A stretch of DNA of 64,000 nt from Rhizomicrobium sp. (GTDB lineage: Bacteria; Pseudomonadota; Alphaproteobacteria; Micropepsales; Micropepsaceae), in assembly GCA_037200045.1 (NCBI GenBank), contig JBBCHM010000001.1, positions 1,426,001-1,490,000 of the forward strand. The letters are read 5' to 3'. Below the pieces are notes generated by a model that searched no databases, was not told where the DNA came from, and saw nothing but the letters and a program-made list of their open reading frames with translations. The position numbers were made by a program, and so were the translations under genes. Positions 29,485 to 37,988 of the stretch are shown here, in pieces (the stretch's first letter is position 1; every line of letters begins with the position of its first letter).

Positions 29485-30471
29485 ATGAAGAGCCGTTTCA
29501 GGGCCATCATGCTGCGCAAGGACGGCGACAAGCAGACCGTCGAGGACGTCGAGCTGACGCCCGACGATCTGATGCCCGGCGACGTGACCGTCGCGGTGTC
29601 GCATTCGACGGTGAACTACAAGGACGGGCTGGCGCTCACCGGCCGCTCGCCCGTGGTGCGCAAATTTCCGATGATCCCCGGCGTCGATCTCGCCGGCACG
29701 GTCGAGGAATCGTCGCATCCCGACTTCAAGCCGGGCGACAAGGTCGTGCTGAACGGCTTCGGCCTCAGCGAGACCCATTACGGCGGCTGCTCCGAACTGG
29801 CGCGCGTCAAGGGCGATTGGCTGGTGCCGCTGCCTCCGGCATTCACCGCGGCGCAGGCGATGGCGATCGGCACCGCCGGCTACACCGCGATGCTCTGCGT
29901 CCTGGCGCTCGAGGACGCGCATGTGACGCCCGCGAAGGGCGCGGTGATCGTCACCGGCGCCAGCGGCGGTGTCGGCTCGGTCGCGATCGCCGTGCTGGCC
30001 AAGCTCGGCTACAAGGTCATCGCCTCGACGGGGCGGACGGAAGAGGCGCCGTATCTGAAGGACCTCGGCGCCGTCGAGATCATTCCGCGCGCCGAGCTTG
30101 CCGGCGATCCGCGTCCGCTCGCCAAGGAACGCTGGGCCGGCGGTGTCGACAGCGTCGGTTCCAAGACACTCGCCAACGTCATCGCGGCGACCTCCTATCA
30201 GGGCGCCGTGGCGGCCTGCGGCCTTGCCGGCGGCATGGACCTGCCTACCAGCGTCGCGCCGTTCATCCTGCGCGGCATCTCGCTGCTCGGCATCGACTCG
30301 GTGCACATGCCCAAGCCGCGCCGCATCCAGGCGTGGAACAGGCTCGCCAAGGATCTCGATCCCGCCAAGCTCGCTTCGATGACGCGGACGATCCCGCTGT
30401 CGGGCGTGCGCCAGGCAGCGGACGACATCCTGGCGGGGAAAATTCGCGGCCGCCTGGTCGTCGAAATTTAG
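29485..30471 (+). CDS. acuI: Acryloyl-CoA reductase (MDR family, YhdH/AcuI type)
   Basis: 328 residues. The opening 'MKSRFRAIMLRKDGD', 'HSTVNYKDGLALTGRSPVVR', 'PMIPGVDLAGTV' and the NADPH loop 'GASGGVGSVAIA' match the AcuI/YhdH subfamily closely. There is no structural zinc Cys cluster. It reduces acryloyl-CoA to propionyl-CoA using NADPH, detoxifying acrylate from DMSP or 3-hydroxypropionate routes. The resulting propionyl-CoA could feed the methylmalonyl-CoA mutase encoded at 52833, a link by inference only. Confidence 0.9.
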   Translation: MKSRFRAIMLRKDGDKQTVEDVELTPDDLMPGDVTVAVSHSTVNYKDGLALTGRSPVVRKFPMIPGVDLAGTVEESSHPDFKPGDKVVLNGFGLSETHYGGCSELARVKGDWLVPLPPAFTAAQAMAIGTAGYTAMLCVLALEDAHVTPAKGAVIVTGASGGVGSVAIAVLAKLGYKVIASTGRTEEAPYLKDLGAVEIIPRAELAGDPRPLAKERWAGGVDSVGSKTLANVIAATSYQGAVAACGLAGGMDLPTSVAPFILRGISLLGIDSVHMPKPRRIQAWNRLAKDLDPAKLASMTRTIPLSGVRQAADDILAGKIRGRLVVEI

Positions 30472-30483
30472 CGCGCGGATCGG

Positions 30484-31134
30484 ATGGACTACATCGTCCT
30501 TGGCCTCTCCGGTGTCGTGATCGGACTGTTCGTCGCCGTGCCGATAGGCCCGGTGAACCTGATCTGCATCCGCCGCACGCTGGCCTTCGGCCCGCTCAAC
30601 GGATTCATGTCCGGGCTGGGCGCCGCGGCCGGCGACACGGTATTCGCCATCGTCACGGCTTTCGGCCTGACGGCCGTCGCCCAGCTCATCGAGGGCTATT
30701 CCTCGATCATCGAGCTCGCCGGCGGCGCGCTGCTGGTCTATTTCGGCGTTCACACCTACCGGGCCAAGGTCGAGGCACGGCTCGACGACAAGCTTGCCGC
30801 CAGGGAAAAGGGCGCGTCCACCCTGTTCCGCGCGGTCGCGTCGACCTTCGCGCTCACCATCACCAATCCCGCGACCCTGCTCGGCTTCGCCGCGCTGATC
30901 GCCGGCCTCGGCGGCCTCGCCGGCGGCCATCCCTCGCTCGCCTCGGCGTCTTTCGTGGTGATCGGCGTGACGATCGGCTCGTCGCTGTGGTGGCTGGTGC
31001 TGACGGCGATCGTCGGGCTGTTCCACGCCAGCATCAACGACCGCACCATGGCGCTGATCAACCGGATCTCCGGCATCGCCATCGCCGGCTCGGGCCTCGC
31101 GGTGCTGGTTCACCTCGCCACGAAGATCTTCTGA
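30484..31134 (+). CDS. LysE family translocator
   Basis: 216 residues with six membrane helices. The LysE/RhtB signature is at the N-terminus: 'FVAVPIGPVNLICIRRTLAF', then 'GFMSGLGAAAGDTVFAIV'. Members export amino acids or other small solutes across the inner membrane; the substrate is unknown. It starts 12 bp after acuI and ends 3 bp before the stop of the convergent nitronate monooxygenase gene. Confidence 0.88.
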   Translation: MDYIVLGLSGVVIGLFVAVPIGPVNLICIRRTLAFGPLNGFMSGLGAAAGDTVFAIVTAFGLTAVAQLIEGYSSIIELAGGALLVYFGVHTYRAKVEARLDDKLAAREKGASTLFRAVASTFALTITNPATLLGFAALIAGLGGLAGGHPSLASASFVVIGVTIGSSLWWLVLTAIVGLFHASINDRTMALINRISGIAIAGSGLAVLVHLATKIF

Positions 31135-31137
31135 CGC

Positions 31138-32109
31138 TCAGCGCCGCGCCAGCTCCGCGATGCGGGCGATGACGTCCTCGGCCTCGGCCATGATTTCGGC
31201 GATGATCTCGCGCGACGGCTTCACGTCGTGGATCGCGCCGGCGCCCTGGCCGATGGCGAAGGCGGAGCGTTCGCGCGTCAGCCCCTCGATCTGGCCGCCG
31301 ATGCCGCCCATCACGCCGGCCTGGCTCGACAGGATCGCCTGCGCCGGGAACGGCTTGATGTCCTGCGGCCGCTTCTCCCAGTCCGCGACCCATTCGTTCT
31401 TGAACACGCGCATCGGCTTGCCGGAATAGGACCGCGTGATGATCGTGTCCTCGTCGGACGCGTCCACGATGACCTGCTTGTAGAGCCCGCCGGCATGCGC
31501 CTCGGTCGAGGCGATGAAGCGCGTGCCCATCCACACGCCCTGCGCCCCCAGCGCCAGCGCCGCCGCGAGGCCGCGGCCGTCGACGATGGCGCCCGCCGCG
31601 ATCACCGGAATTTTCACCGCGTCCACGATCTGCGGGATCAGCGCCATGCCGGCGATGCGCCCGGTATGGCCGCCGGCCTCGGTGCCCTGCGCCACCACCG
31701 CGTCGAGCCCGCCGGCCTCGGCGGAGCGCGCATGCTTCACCGTGCCGTTGACGTTCATGACCAAAAGGCCCGCGTCGTGGAATTTCTTGACGAGATGCGG
31801 CGGCGGCACGCCGAGGCCGGAGATGAACGCCTTGGCGCCGCCCTCGATGATGATGTCGGCGGTGGCCTCCAGCGATTGCGGCACCGCGGCGAGCAGGTCG
31901 ACGCCGAACGGCTTGTCGGTCAGATCGCGCACGACTTTCATCTCATGCGTGATCTCCTCGGCGGAGCGCCCCGCCATGCCGAGCGTGCCGAAGCCGCCGG
32001 CCTCCGACACCGCCGCGGCGAGCGCGCCATAAGACACCCCGCCCATGCCCGCGAGCATGATGGGATACCGGATGCCGAGCATGTCGCAGAGAGGCGTGCG
32101 GAGGGTCAT
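31138..32109 (-). CDS. Nitronate monooxygenase (2-nitropropane dioxygenase-like)
   Basis: 323 residues from the ATG at 32109; a TTG at 32121 is less likely. It is an FMN-dependent TIM barrel: 'YPIMLAGMGGVSYGALAAAV', 'VAQGTEAGGHTGRI' with the family's histidine, 'IPVIAAGAIVDGRGLAAALA' and 'GAQGVWMGTRFIAS'. It oxidises alkyl nitronates; some relatives instead act as enoyl reductases or propionate-3-nitronate detoxifiers. No co-directional partner is adjacent. Confidence 0.9.
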   Translation of the reverse strand: MTLRTPLCDMLGIRYPIMLAGMGGVSYGALAAAVSEAGGFGTLGMAGRSAEEITHEMKVVRDLTDKPFGVDLLAAVPQSLEATADIIIEGGAKAFISGLGVPPPHLVKKFHDAGLLVMNVNGTVKHARSAEAGGLDAVVAQGTEAGGHTGRIAGMALIPQIVDAVKIPVIAAGAIVDGRGLAAALALGAQGVWMGTRFIASTEAHAGGLYKQVIVDASDEDTIITRSYSGKPMRVFKNEWVADWEKRPQDIKPFPAQAILSSQAGVMGGIGGQIEGLTRERSAFAIGQGAGAIHDVKPSREIIAEIMAEAEDVIARIAELARR

Positions 32110-32218
32110 GGCGCTACTCAAACAATTGATAGGGTCTGCGCGAATTTAGCAAACATTTTCGGACAGGGATGGCAAAAACGGCTGTTCAATAAGGTAATAT
32201 AAACAGGGCAGGGAGGCT

Positions 32219-33064
32219 ATGATGGCAAATTGCATTTATTGTAAGCAACCAGCAGGGATTTTGAGAACGATGCACCCTGAGTGCGAGATAAGTCATTCTC
32301 ACGGTATCGCTGAAATCAAGTCTGTAGCTATTCAGAGCTTGCAGCCAGGCGCCGATCTATCTTCGTTGCCAGCAACCATCGCGCAAATCAACGCACGATC
32401 TCTTATCTCGGCAGGCGATTCTAAAAAGCTTCTCATTCAGGCTTGGGACAATATGATCGAGAGCCGTATAGATCAGAGTGGAATTGACGCTGAAACGGAG
32501 GCTCGACTACTCGCATTCGCGAACGCCGCCGGTATTTCACAACAAGATTTGAATTTAGATCAGTCCTATCAGAAGCTCGTAAAAGCGCTTGTGCTTCGCG
32601 ACATAGCTGAGGGCAAATTGCCAAATCGTGCCAAGATCGAGGGCGCCCAGCCGATTAATTTGCAAAAAGGCGAGCAAATAGTCTGGCTGCATCAAAACGC
32701 TGAGCTTCTGATGGATAAAACTTATCGAGAGTATGTAGGCAAATCCGCTGGTGTAAGCGTCCGGATTATGAAGGGTGTTTATTATCGAACCAGCGCCTTT
32801 CGTGGCCATCCGATTGAGCGGACCGAAAAGGTTATTGTTGATCGAGGGACCACGGTTATCACCAACAAACATATTACTTTCGTCGGCGCCCGAAAAAGCT
32901 TTCGTTTTCCGTATCGAAAGATCATTTCGTTTATTCCGTTTAGCGACGGGATCGGTATCATGAAAGATGCGGCAAACGCCAAGCTTCAAACCATTGTCAC
33001 TGGCGATGGCTGGTTTACATACAACCTGGTCATGGGGCTGTCTCAGTTCGACGCAAGCAACTGA
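32219..33064 (+). CDS. AT-rich orphan protein with Cys knuckle and PH-like C-terminus
   Basis: 281 residues. The GGAGG at 32212-32216 suits either ATG 32219 or, better, the adjacent ATG 32222. Near the N-terminus are C5-x2-C8 and C22 plus His residues, a possible zinc knuckle. The middle is helical. The last ~110 residues ('GVYYRTSAFRGHP', 'GTTVITNKHITFVGARKSFR', 'PYRKIISFIPFSDGI') read like a bacterial PH-type barrel with the 'TN..I.F.G...' pattern. Base composition is near 47% GC, far below its surroundings, and codon use differs. This suggests recent transfer. Function is unknown. Confidence 0.75.
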   Translation: MMANCIYCKQPAGILRTMHPECEISHSHGIAEIKSVAIQSLQPGADLSSLPATIAQINARSLISAGDSKKLLIQAWDNMIESRIDQSGIDAETEARLLAFANAAGISQQDLNLDQSYQKLVKALVLRDIAEGKLPNRAKIEGAQPINLQKGEQIVWLHQNAELLMDKTYREYVGKSAGVSVRIMKGVYYRTSAFRGHPIERTEKVIVDRGTTVITNKHITFVGARKSFRFPYRKIISFIPFSDGIGIMKDAANAKLQTIVTGDGWFTYNLVMGLSQFDASN

Positions 33065-33077
33065 AATTTTCGACGAC

Positions 33078-34331
33078 TCAACCAAATCTTTTTCGCGCCT
33101 CGCGCGTCAAGCCTAACGCCACGGAAAGGAAGTCCGAGCCCGTCGTCGCGCGGGCGTTCGGCGCGGCGCGCCCGATCGCCGCGCGCACGGCGGGGACGCG
33201 CCCAGAACCTCCGGTGAAGAAGATCGTATGGATGTCGTCGGGCCGAAGCCCCGCGTCGCGGATGCAATCCGACGCGGTGCGGAACAGCCGCTCGGTCCGG
33301 CTCTCGATGGCGTGGTCGAAACCTTGGCGCGTGGCTTCCGCCGCGAGACCGCGCTCGATGAAATCGAGGGGCAGGGCCGCGGCGGCCGCTTCGCTGAGCG
33401 CGATCTTGCCGTCCTCCACCGCGAAGGCGATGCGATGGCCGAGCCGCTCGCGCACCACCTTCAGCAGCCGCGCCACCTTTTGCGGCTCGCGCGCCCCGGC
33501 GACGAGTTCGATCAGCATGCGCTCGTTCTGGAACGTGTAGGCGAAGTTGATCGTCGACCAGGTGCTGAGCTCGTAATAGAGCCCGTTCGGCATCGGCAGG
33601 TTCTTCTCGACAAGCTGCGTGCCGAGGCCGAGCTGCGGCATCACCGCGTCCAGGCTGAGCAGCGAGTCGAAATCGGTGCCGCCGATCCGCGCGCCGTCAT
33701 TGGCGAGGATGTCGGAGGTGCGGTCGTCGGCCTTGGCCCGCTCCGGCCCGATGCGGATGACGGTGAAGTCGGAGGTGCCGCCGCCGATATCGGCGATCAG
33801 CACGGTCTCCTCCCGCGTCGCGGTCTCCTCATAGTGATAGGCCGCCGCGATCGGCTCATAGACGAACGCCACGTCGCGAAAGCCCACCCGGTTGGCGATG
33901 CCCTGGAGCACGCGCTGCGCCTTGGCGTCGGCCGCGTCGTCGTCGTCGACGAAGCGCACCGGGCGGCCGTGCACCACGGCGGTCAATTCCGCGCCGGTAA
34001 AGGTCTCGGCCTTCTCTTTCAGATGCCGCACGAAGATCTCGACCACGTCGGTCAGCGCCACCATCCTGGAGCCCAGCGCGGTCTTCTCGTCGATCAGGGG
34101 CGAGCCCAGGATCGATTTCAGCGCCCGCATCAGCCGCCCGTCATGCTGGCCGATATAGGTCGCGATGGCCTCGGCGCCGAACCGCACCTTGCCTTTGGTC
34201 TCGTAGTCGAAGAACACCGCGCTCGGGATCAGCGTCTCGCCGCCCTCGACCGGCGCGAGCACCGGCGCGTTGCCACGCACCACGCCAATCGCCGAATTGG
34301 AAGTTCCGAAGTCTAAGCCGCAGGCCGCCAT
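33078..34331 (-). CDS. Hsp70-family protein (YegD-like)
   Basis: 417 residues from the ATG at 34331. The actin/Hsp70 ATPase motifs are clear: 'GLDFGTSNSAIGVV' at the N-terminus, 'VYEPIAAAYHYEE', 'IADIGGGTSDFTVIR' and 'IFFTGGSGRVPAVR'. The protein ends after the ATPase domain with no substrate-binding domain, as in E. coli YegD. It therefore probably acts as an ATP-driven switch rather than a classical chaperone. Client and role are unknown. No DnaJ or GrpE gene is nearby. Confidence 0.9.
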   Translation of the reverse strand: MAACGLDFGTSNSAIGVVRGNAPVLAPVEGGETLIPSAVFFDYETKGKVRFGAEAIATYIGQHDGRLMRALKSILGSPLIDEKTALGSRMVALTDVVEIFVRHLKEKAETFTGAELTAVVHGRPVRFVDDDDAADAKAQRVLQGIANRVGFRDVAFVYEPIAAAYHYEETATREETVLIADIGGGTSDFTVIRIGPERAKADDRTSDILANDGARIGGTDFDSLLSLDAVMPQLGLGTQLVEKNLPMPNGLYYELSTWSTINFAYTFQNERMLIELVAGAREPQKVARLLKVVRERLGHRIAFAVEDGKIALSEAAAAALPLDFIERGLAAEATRQGFDHAIESRTERLFRTASDCIRDAGLRPDDIHTIFFTGGSGRVPAVRAAIGRAAPNARATTGSDFLSVALGLTREARKRFG

Positions 34332-34465
34332 GGGTATCCCCGTGAGTTGAGGGGATGCCATCTATTACACTGACAGGGCCCTTGCCAGTCTGTTTCTTCG
34401 CGCCTAAACTATCTCTTATGTTGGGATGTCCGGAAAACGGGCGTCCCTTTTTGTTTGTGTACGGA

Positions 34466-35098
34466 TCATCGCGCCGCCGGCCGGCGCAGCGCTTGCGCCA
34501 TCGAATAGAGCGCCACCACGATCACGTTCGGCATCCATGACGTGTAGGCCAGCCAGACCGAGGCGGCGCTATAGCTGGGGAATCCTGCCATCAGGAAGAG
34601 CGGGATCTGGAGGCGCAGCGTCACCGCGCCGAAGGTCATTGCGTAGCTGAAGGTCATCAGCAGCTTGTGCAGTTCGAACTTCCGCATCACCGCGGCGCGC
34701 CAGGCGCCGGCCGTGGTGACGATCCACAGGAAGGCGAGCGTGCCGAAGCCCAGGCCGGCGACCGGCCCGCCCGACGCGTAAGGCGCGGTCGCGAGCCCGG
34801 CGACGCCGGCGATCAGGCAGGCGGCGACATAGACCTTGCCGAGCGTGCGATGCAAAGCGGGGCGCCTGACGCGGATCGAGGTGAAGAACTGGAACGGCCC
34901 GACCAGCAGCGCCACCGGCGCCACGATCATATGCGTCAGGGCCTGAAGCGGCACGCGCGCGATGACGCCGCGAATGCCGTCGTCGATTCCGAGCCAGACA
35001 TGCGCCGGCACGGCGGCGAAGCGGAACGAATAAAGAGCGACCCCCACCGCGAGAAACGCCATGGCCCCCAGGCCCAGCCGCGCGATCCCTCTTTCCAT
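34466..35098 (-). CDS. DUF2306-like membrane protein
   Basis: 210 residues from the ATG at 35098, seven bases after AGGGAG. Six or so membrane segments. The family pattern 'RRPALHRTLGKVYVAACLIAG' is followed by 'RKFELHKLLMTFSYAMT' (paired His/Lys motifs at helix starts), resembling the smaller protein at 5555. It is divergent from a TetR regulator with a 69-bp gap, so it is the probable target of that regulator. Function is unknown. Confidence 0.78.
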   Translation of the reverse strand: MERGIARLGLGAMAFLAVGVALYSFRFAAVPAHVWLGIDDGIRGVIARVPLQALTHMIVAPVALLVGPFQFFTSIRVRRPALHRTLGKVYVAACLIAGVAGLATAPYASGGPVAGLGFGTLAFLWIVTTAGAWRAAVMRKFELHKLLMTFSYAMTFGAVTLRLQIPLFLMAGFPSYSAASVWLAYTSWMPNVIVVALYSMAQALRRPAAR

Positions 35099-35121
35099 TG
35101 CCCGCTCCCTGCGCCAGTATC

Positions 35122-35139
35122 TTAACAATGTACAGATAA
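35122..35139. promoter_or_regulatory. Candidate TetR operator in the DUF2306/TetR divergent gap
   Basis: TTAACAATGTACAGATAA is the AT-rich core of the gap and has partial dyad symmetry (TTAxC...GxTAA) around TGTACA. It lies 24-41 bp from the DUF2306 start and 29-46 bp from the TetR start, so one bound dimer could control both promoters. Assignment is by position and composition only. Confidence 0.4.
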
Positions 35140-35167
35140 CTTAGGTCGCGATTTGAACAGTGTCAAG

Positions 35168-35815
35168 ATGAAGCGGAAGGCGAAAGCGCCGGCCAGGAAA
35201 CGGGCCTATCACCACGGCGATCTGAAGGACCAGCTCGTGGCGGCGGCGGAGGCGATCCTCCTGGAGCGCGGGGTGGAGGGCTTCACGCTGCGCGAGGCGG
35301 CGCGGCGGGCCGGGGTCTCGCCGGCCGCGCCGGCGCATCACTTCAAGGACGCCAAGGGCCTCCTGGCGGAGGTCGCGCTGCGTGCCTTCAAGGATTTCGG
35401 CGACGCGCTGGCCGCCGGCGATGCCAGCGGCGGCGGCGATCCGGCGGCGCGGCTGCTCGGGCAGGGGCTAGCCTATGTCAAATTCGCCATGGCCCATCCG
35501 GCGCGGTTCCAGCTGATGTTCCGCCATCCGATCTACGACAACGACTATCCCGGCCTTCAGGACATCGGATCGCGCGCCTTCGCCGTGCTCGAACACGCGG
35601 TGCGCGCGGCGATGGGATTGAACGAGGGCGACGCGATGACGCCCGACGCCTTCGGCTTCCTCCTGGCGAACTGGTCGATCGTCCACGGCTTCGCGCATCT
35701 GGCGCTGGGCGGCGAATTCGATCCCGCGGCAGCCGGACACGGCGGGAGTAAGGCGATCCTCGAACGCTTCCTGCCGCTGATGCTCAAGCACCTGCCGCTG
35801 CCGGTCAGAAAATGA
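35168..35815 (+). CDS. TetR/AcrR family regulator
   Basis: 215 residues from the ATG at 35168; a TTG at 35153 is an alternative. The basic N-terminus 'KRAYHHGDLKDQLVAAAEAI' is followed by the helix-turn-helix 'TLREAARRAGVSPAAPAHHF', then a helical ligand domain with 'FRHPIYDNDYPGL' and 'NWSIVHGFAHLAL', the WHG-type C-terminal domain. It is most likely an autorepressor that also controls the divergent DUF2306 gene. Its 3' end overlaps the convergent SDR gene by 11 bp. Confidence 0.9.
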   Translation: MKRKAKAPARKRAYHHGDLKDQLVAAAEAILLERGVEGFTLREAARRAGVSPAAPAHHFKDAKGLLAEVALRAFKDFGDALAAGDASGGGDPAARLLGQGLAYVKFAMAHPARFQLMFRHPIYDNDYPGLQDIGSRAFAVLEHAVRAAMGLNEGDAMTPDAFGFLLANWSIVHGFAHLALGGEFDPAAAGHGGSKAILERFLPLMLKHLPLPVRK

Positions 35816-36584
35816 CGTAGCCGCCGTCGATGATGAACGTGTCCCCGGTGTGGTACTTCGAAGCGTCGCTCGCGAGATAGACCGCGATGCCGCCGAAATC
35901 CTCCGCCGTGCCCCAGCGGCGCATCGGCACGCGGCTGATCACCTTTTCGGTGAAGACCGACGAATTCTGTGCGCCCGCCGTCATGTCGGTGGCGATCCAG
36001 CCCGGCGCGACGGAATTGGCGCGGACGCCGTAGCGCGCATGCTCCACCGCGATGGAGCGCATCATCGCCAGCAGCGCGCCCTTGGTCGCGCTATAGGCTT
36101 CGTTGCGCGCCGCGCCTTCGATGCCCGCCAGGCTCGCCACGCCGACCAGCGAGCCGCCCGCGTCGCCCTTGGCCGATCGCTCCACCATGTGCTTGCATGC
36201 CTCGCGCAGGGTGAAGAACGCGCCTTCCTCGTTGACCGCGTGGATCTTGCGCCAGCTGTCGATGGTCGTCTCGCTGAAGGACTTCGCGCCGAAGCCGATG
36301 CCGGCATTGGCGATCACCGTGTCGACCCGGCCGAATTCCTTCACCGCCGCGCCCATCGCGTCGATCACCTCGGCCTCGCTGGCGACGTTCACCTTGCGCG
36401 CGCCGACGCGCGTGCCATGCGCCTTGAGGCTGGCGGCTGCCGCGGCGTTCTTCTCTTCGTTGGTGCCCCAGATCACGACATCGGCGCCGGCCTGCGCCAG
36501 CGCGTCGGCCATGCCGAGCCCGATGCCGCCATTGCCGCCGGTGACGAGCGCGACCTTGCCGCTGAGATCGAACGGTTTGTACAT
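35805..36584 (-). CDS. Short-chain dehydrogenase/reductase
   Basis: 259 residues. The Rossmann glycine motif 'TGGNGGIGLGMA' and 'NAG' are intact. The catalytic tetrad is Asn/Ser/Tyr-x3-Lys, with 'YSATKGA' supplying Tyr and Lys and 'VGVASLAGI' the serine. The end 'HTGDTFIIDGGYVIF' is the usual classical-SDR cofactor tail. It is an NAD(P)-dependent oxidoreductase of unknown substrate. GGGAAG precedes the ATG at 36584. Confidence 0.92.
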   Translation of the reverse strand: MYKPFDLSGKVALVTGGNGGIGLGMADALAQAGADVVIWGTNEEKNAAAAASLKAHGTRVGARKVNVASEAEVIDAMGAAVKEFGRVDTVIANAGIGFGAKSFSETTIDSWRKIHAVNEEGAFFTLREACKHMVERSAKGDAGGSLVGVASLAGIEGAARNEAYSATKGALLAMMRSIAVEHARYGVRANSVAPGWIATDMTAGAQNSSVFTEKVISRVPMRRWGTAEDFGGIAVYLASDASKYHTGDTFIIDGGYVIF

Positions 36585-36733
36585 GAGCTTCCCTCCGGGT
36601 TTCGACTGGCGCCGAACCTAGCCACTGCCCGAAAGACGGGCAATGTGCCCACGTCAACCATGATGGTCCCCCGCCTCCCAATTGCCACGTGCCTGTGGAA
36701 TACTCTCGGCAAAAGGTGGGGCAGGGCGTTGGC

Positions 36734-37987
36734 ATGACATCCGAGATCGCGGTGATGAACCAGCGCGCGGTGGCGCTCGCCGCGGATTCGGCGGTCACGC
36801 TGATCGACGGCGGCACCGTCGTGGTGCGCAACGACCAGCGCAAGCTCTACAACCTCGTCGGCGGCCAACCGGTCGGCGTGATGTTCTTCGGCGTGGCCGA
36901 CATGATGGGCCATCCCTGGGAGCATCTGATCGAGCACTACCAGAAGACGGTGAAGCCCGGCGCGCTGCCGCATATCCGCGGCTACGCTTCCGGCTTCGTC
37001 GGCATGCTGGACAATCTGGAGGAGTTCTTTCCCAAGACCCGCCAGCGCGACGAGTACAAGCGGCTGCTGGCCTCGGTGTTCCGCTACATCTTCCACCTGG
37101 CGCAATATCTGCGCGAAAGCGGCGGCGAGGAGCGCCAGAGCGTCTCCGACACCGTGATCCTGGAGGAGGCGATCGAGCGGGTGTGGCGCGACTATCAGTT
37201 CCGCGAGGACGGCAGCCCGCGCGGCGACCTCGCCTGTTTCCCGGCCGGCTTCGCCGAGACCGTGCGCCAGACCTACGCCGCCGACATGGACGAGGTCATC
37301 GCCTATGGCTTCCAGCCCTTCGGCCTCGGCAAACAGGGCCTCGCCCATCTGAAGGAGATCGCGGTCTTCGCGGTGATCAAGGACCTGTTCCTGGAGGACG
37401 TGACGGGCCTGGTCTTCGCCGGCTTCGGCTCGGAGGAGCGCTATCCCATCGTCACCACCTGGTTCGTCTCGGCGATCGTCGGCGGCATCGTCAAGCGGGC
37501 CGAGGCCTCGTTCGACCAGATCGACGGCGACACCCGCTCCAAGATCCGCGTCTTCGCCGACAGCGAAGTCACCAACGCCTTCATCCGCGGCATCGACTTC
37601 AACCTGGAGCGGCGGGTCTATGGCGCGCTGAACATGCTGATGCATGCCCTGGTCGACCAGGTGGTCGGCGCCTTCCCCAACGCCGATCCGGTGGTCAAGG
37701 AAGACATCCGCCGCCAGTTTCAGTCGAACTACATCCCGCAATATTTCGACGTGTTCCGCGGCATCATCGGCGACTACCAGCAGCATGCCTATATCAACCC
37801 GGTGCTGCGGGTGCTGGAGATCGCCTCGCGGACCGAGCTGGCCGAGACGGCCCGCGAACTGGTCTCGCTCAACGTTTTCAAAAAGCGTATCATGGCGCAG
37901 AAACAGACGGTCGGCGGCGCCATCGACGTCGCCATCATCAGCCGCGAGGGCGGCTTTCAGTGGCATTCCAGGCAGGGTGGAGGCTGA
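36734..37987 (+). CDS. Proteasome-fold (HslV/Anbu-like) Ntn-hydrolase candidate
   Basis: 417 residues; ATG at 36734 after GGGGCAGGG. After removal of Met the chain starts with Thr: numbering it T1 places D17 in 'ALAADSAVT' exactly where HslV and proteasome beta subunits keep D17. K36 in 'DQRKLYNL' falls near the K33 position. A second sheet-like block 'GLVFAGFGSEERYP' (about residue 235) and the final strand 'VGGAIDVAIISREGGFQW' complete a plausible alpha-beta-beta-alpha sandwich. The protein is about twice HslV's length, with a helical insert at about 60-230. Proteolytic activity and assembly are inference; the family itself appears uncharacterised. It is followed one base later by a small partner gene. 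Confidence 0.6.
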   Translation: MTSEIAVMNQRAVALAADSAVTLIDGGTVVVRNDQRKLYNLVGGQPVGVMFFGVADMMGHPWEHLIEHYQKTVKPGALPHIRGYASGFVGMLDNLEEFFPKTRQRDEYKRLLASVFRYIFHLAQYLRESGGEERQSVSDTVILEEAIERVWRDYQFREDGSPRGDLACFPAGFAETVRQTYAADMDEVIAYGFQPFGLGKQGLAHLKEIAVFAVIKDLFLEDVTGLVFAGFGSEERYPIVTTWFVSAIVGGIVKRAEASFDQIDGDTRSKIRVFADSEVTNAFIRGIDFNLERRVYGALNMLMHALVDQVVGAFPNADPVVKEDIRRQFQSNYIPQYFDVFRGIIGDYQQHAYINPVLRVLEIASRTELAETARELVSLNVFKKRIMAQKQTVGGAIDVAIISREGGFQWHSRQGGG

Positions 37988-37988
37988 C

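Noticed and set aside
33078..34331. Idea that the Hsp70-like protein and the AT-rich gene form one operon
   Set aside because: They are convergent (plus and minus strands) and differ sharply in base composition.
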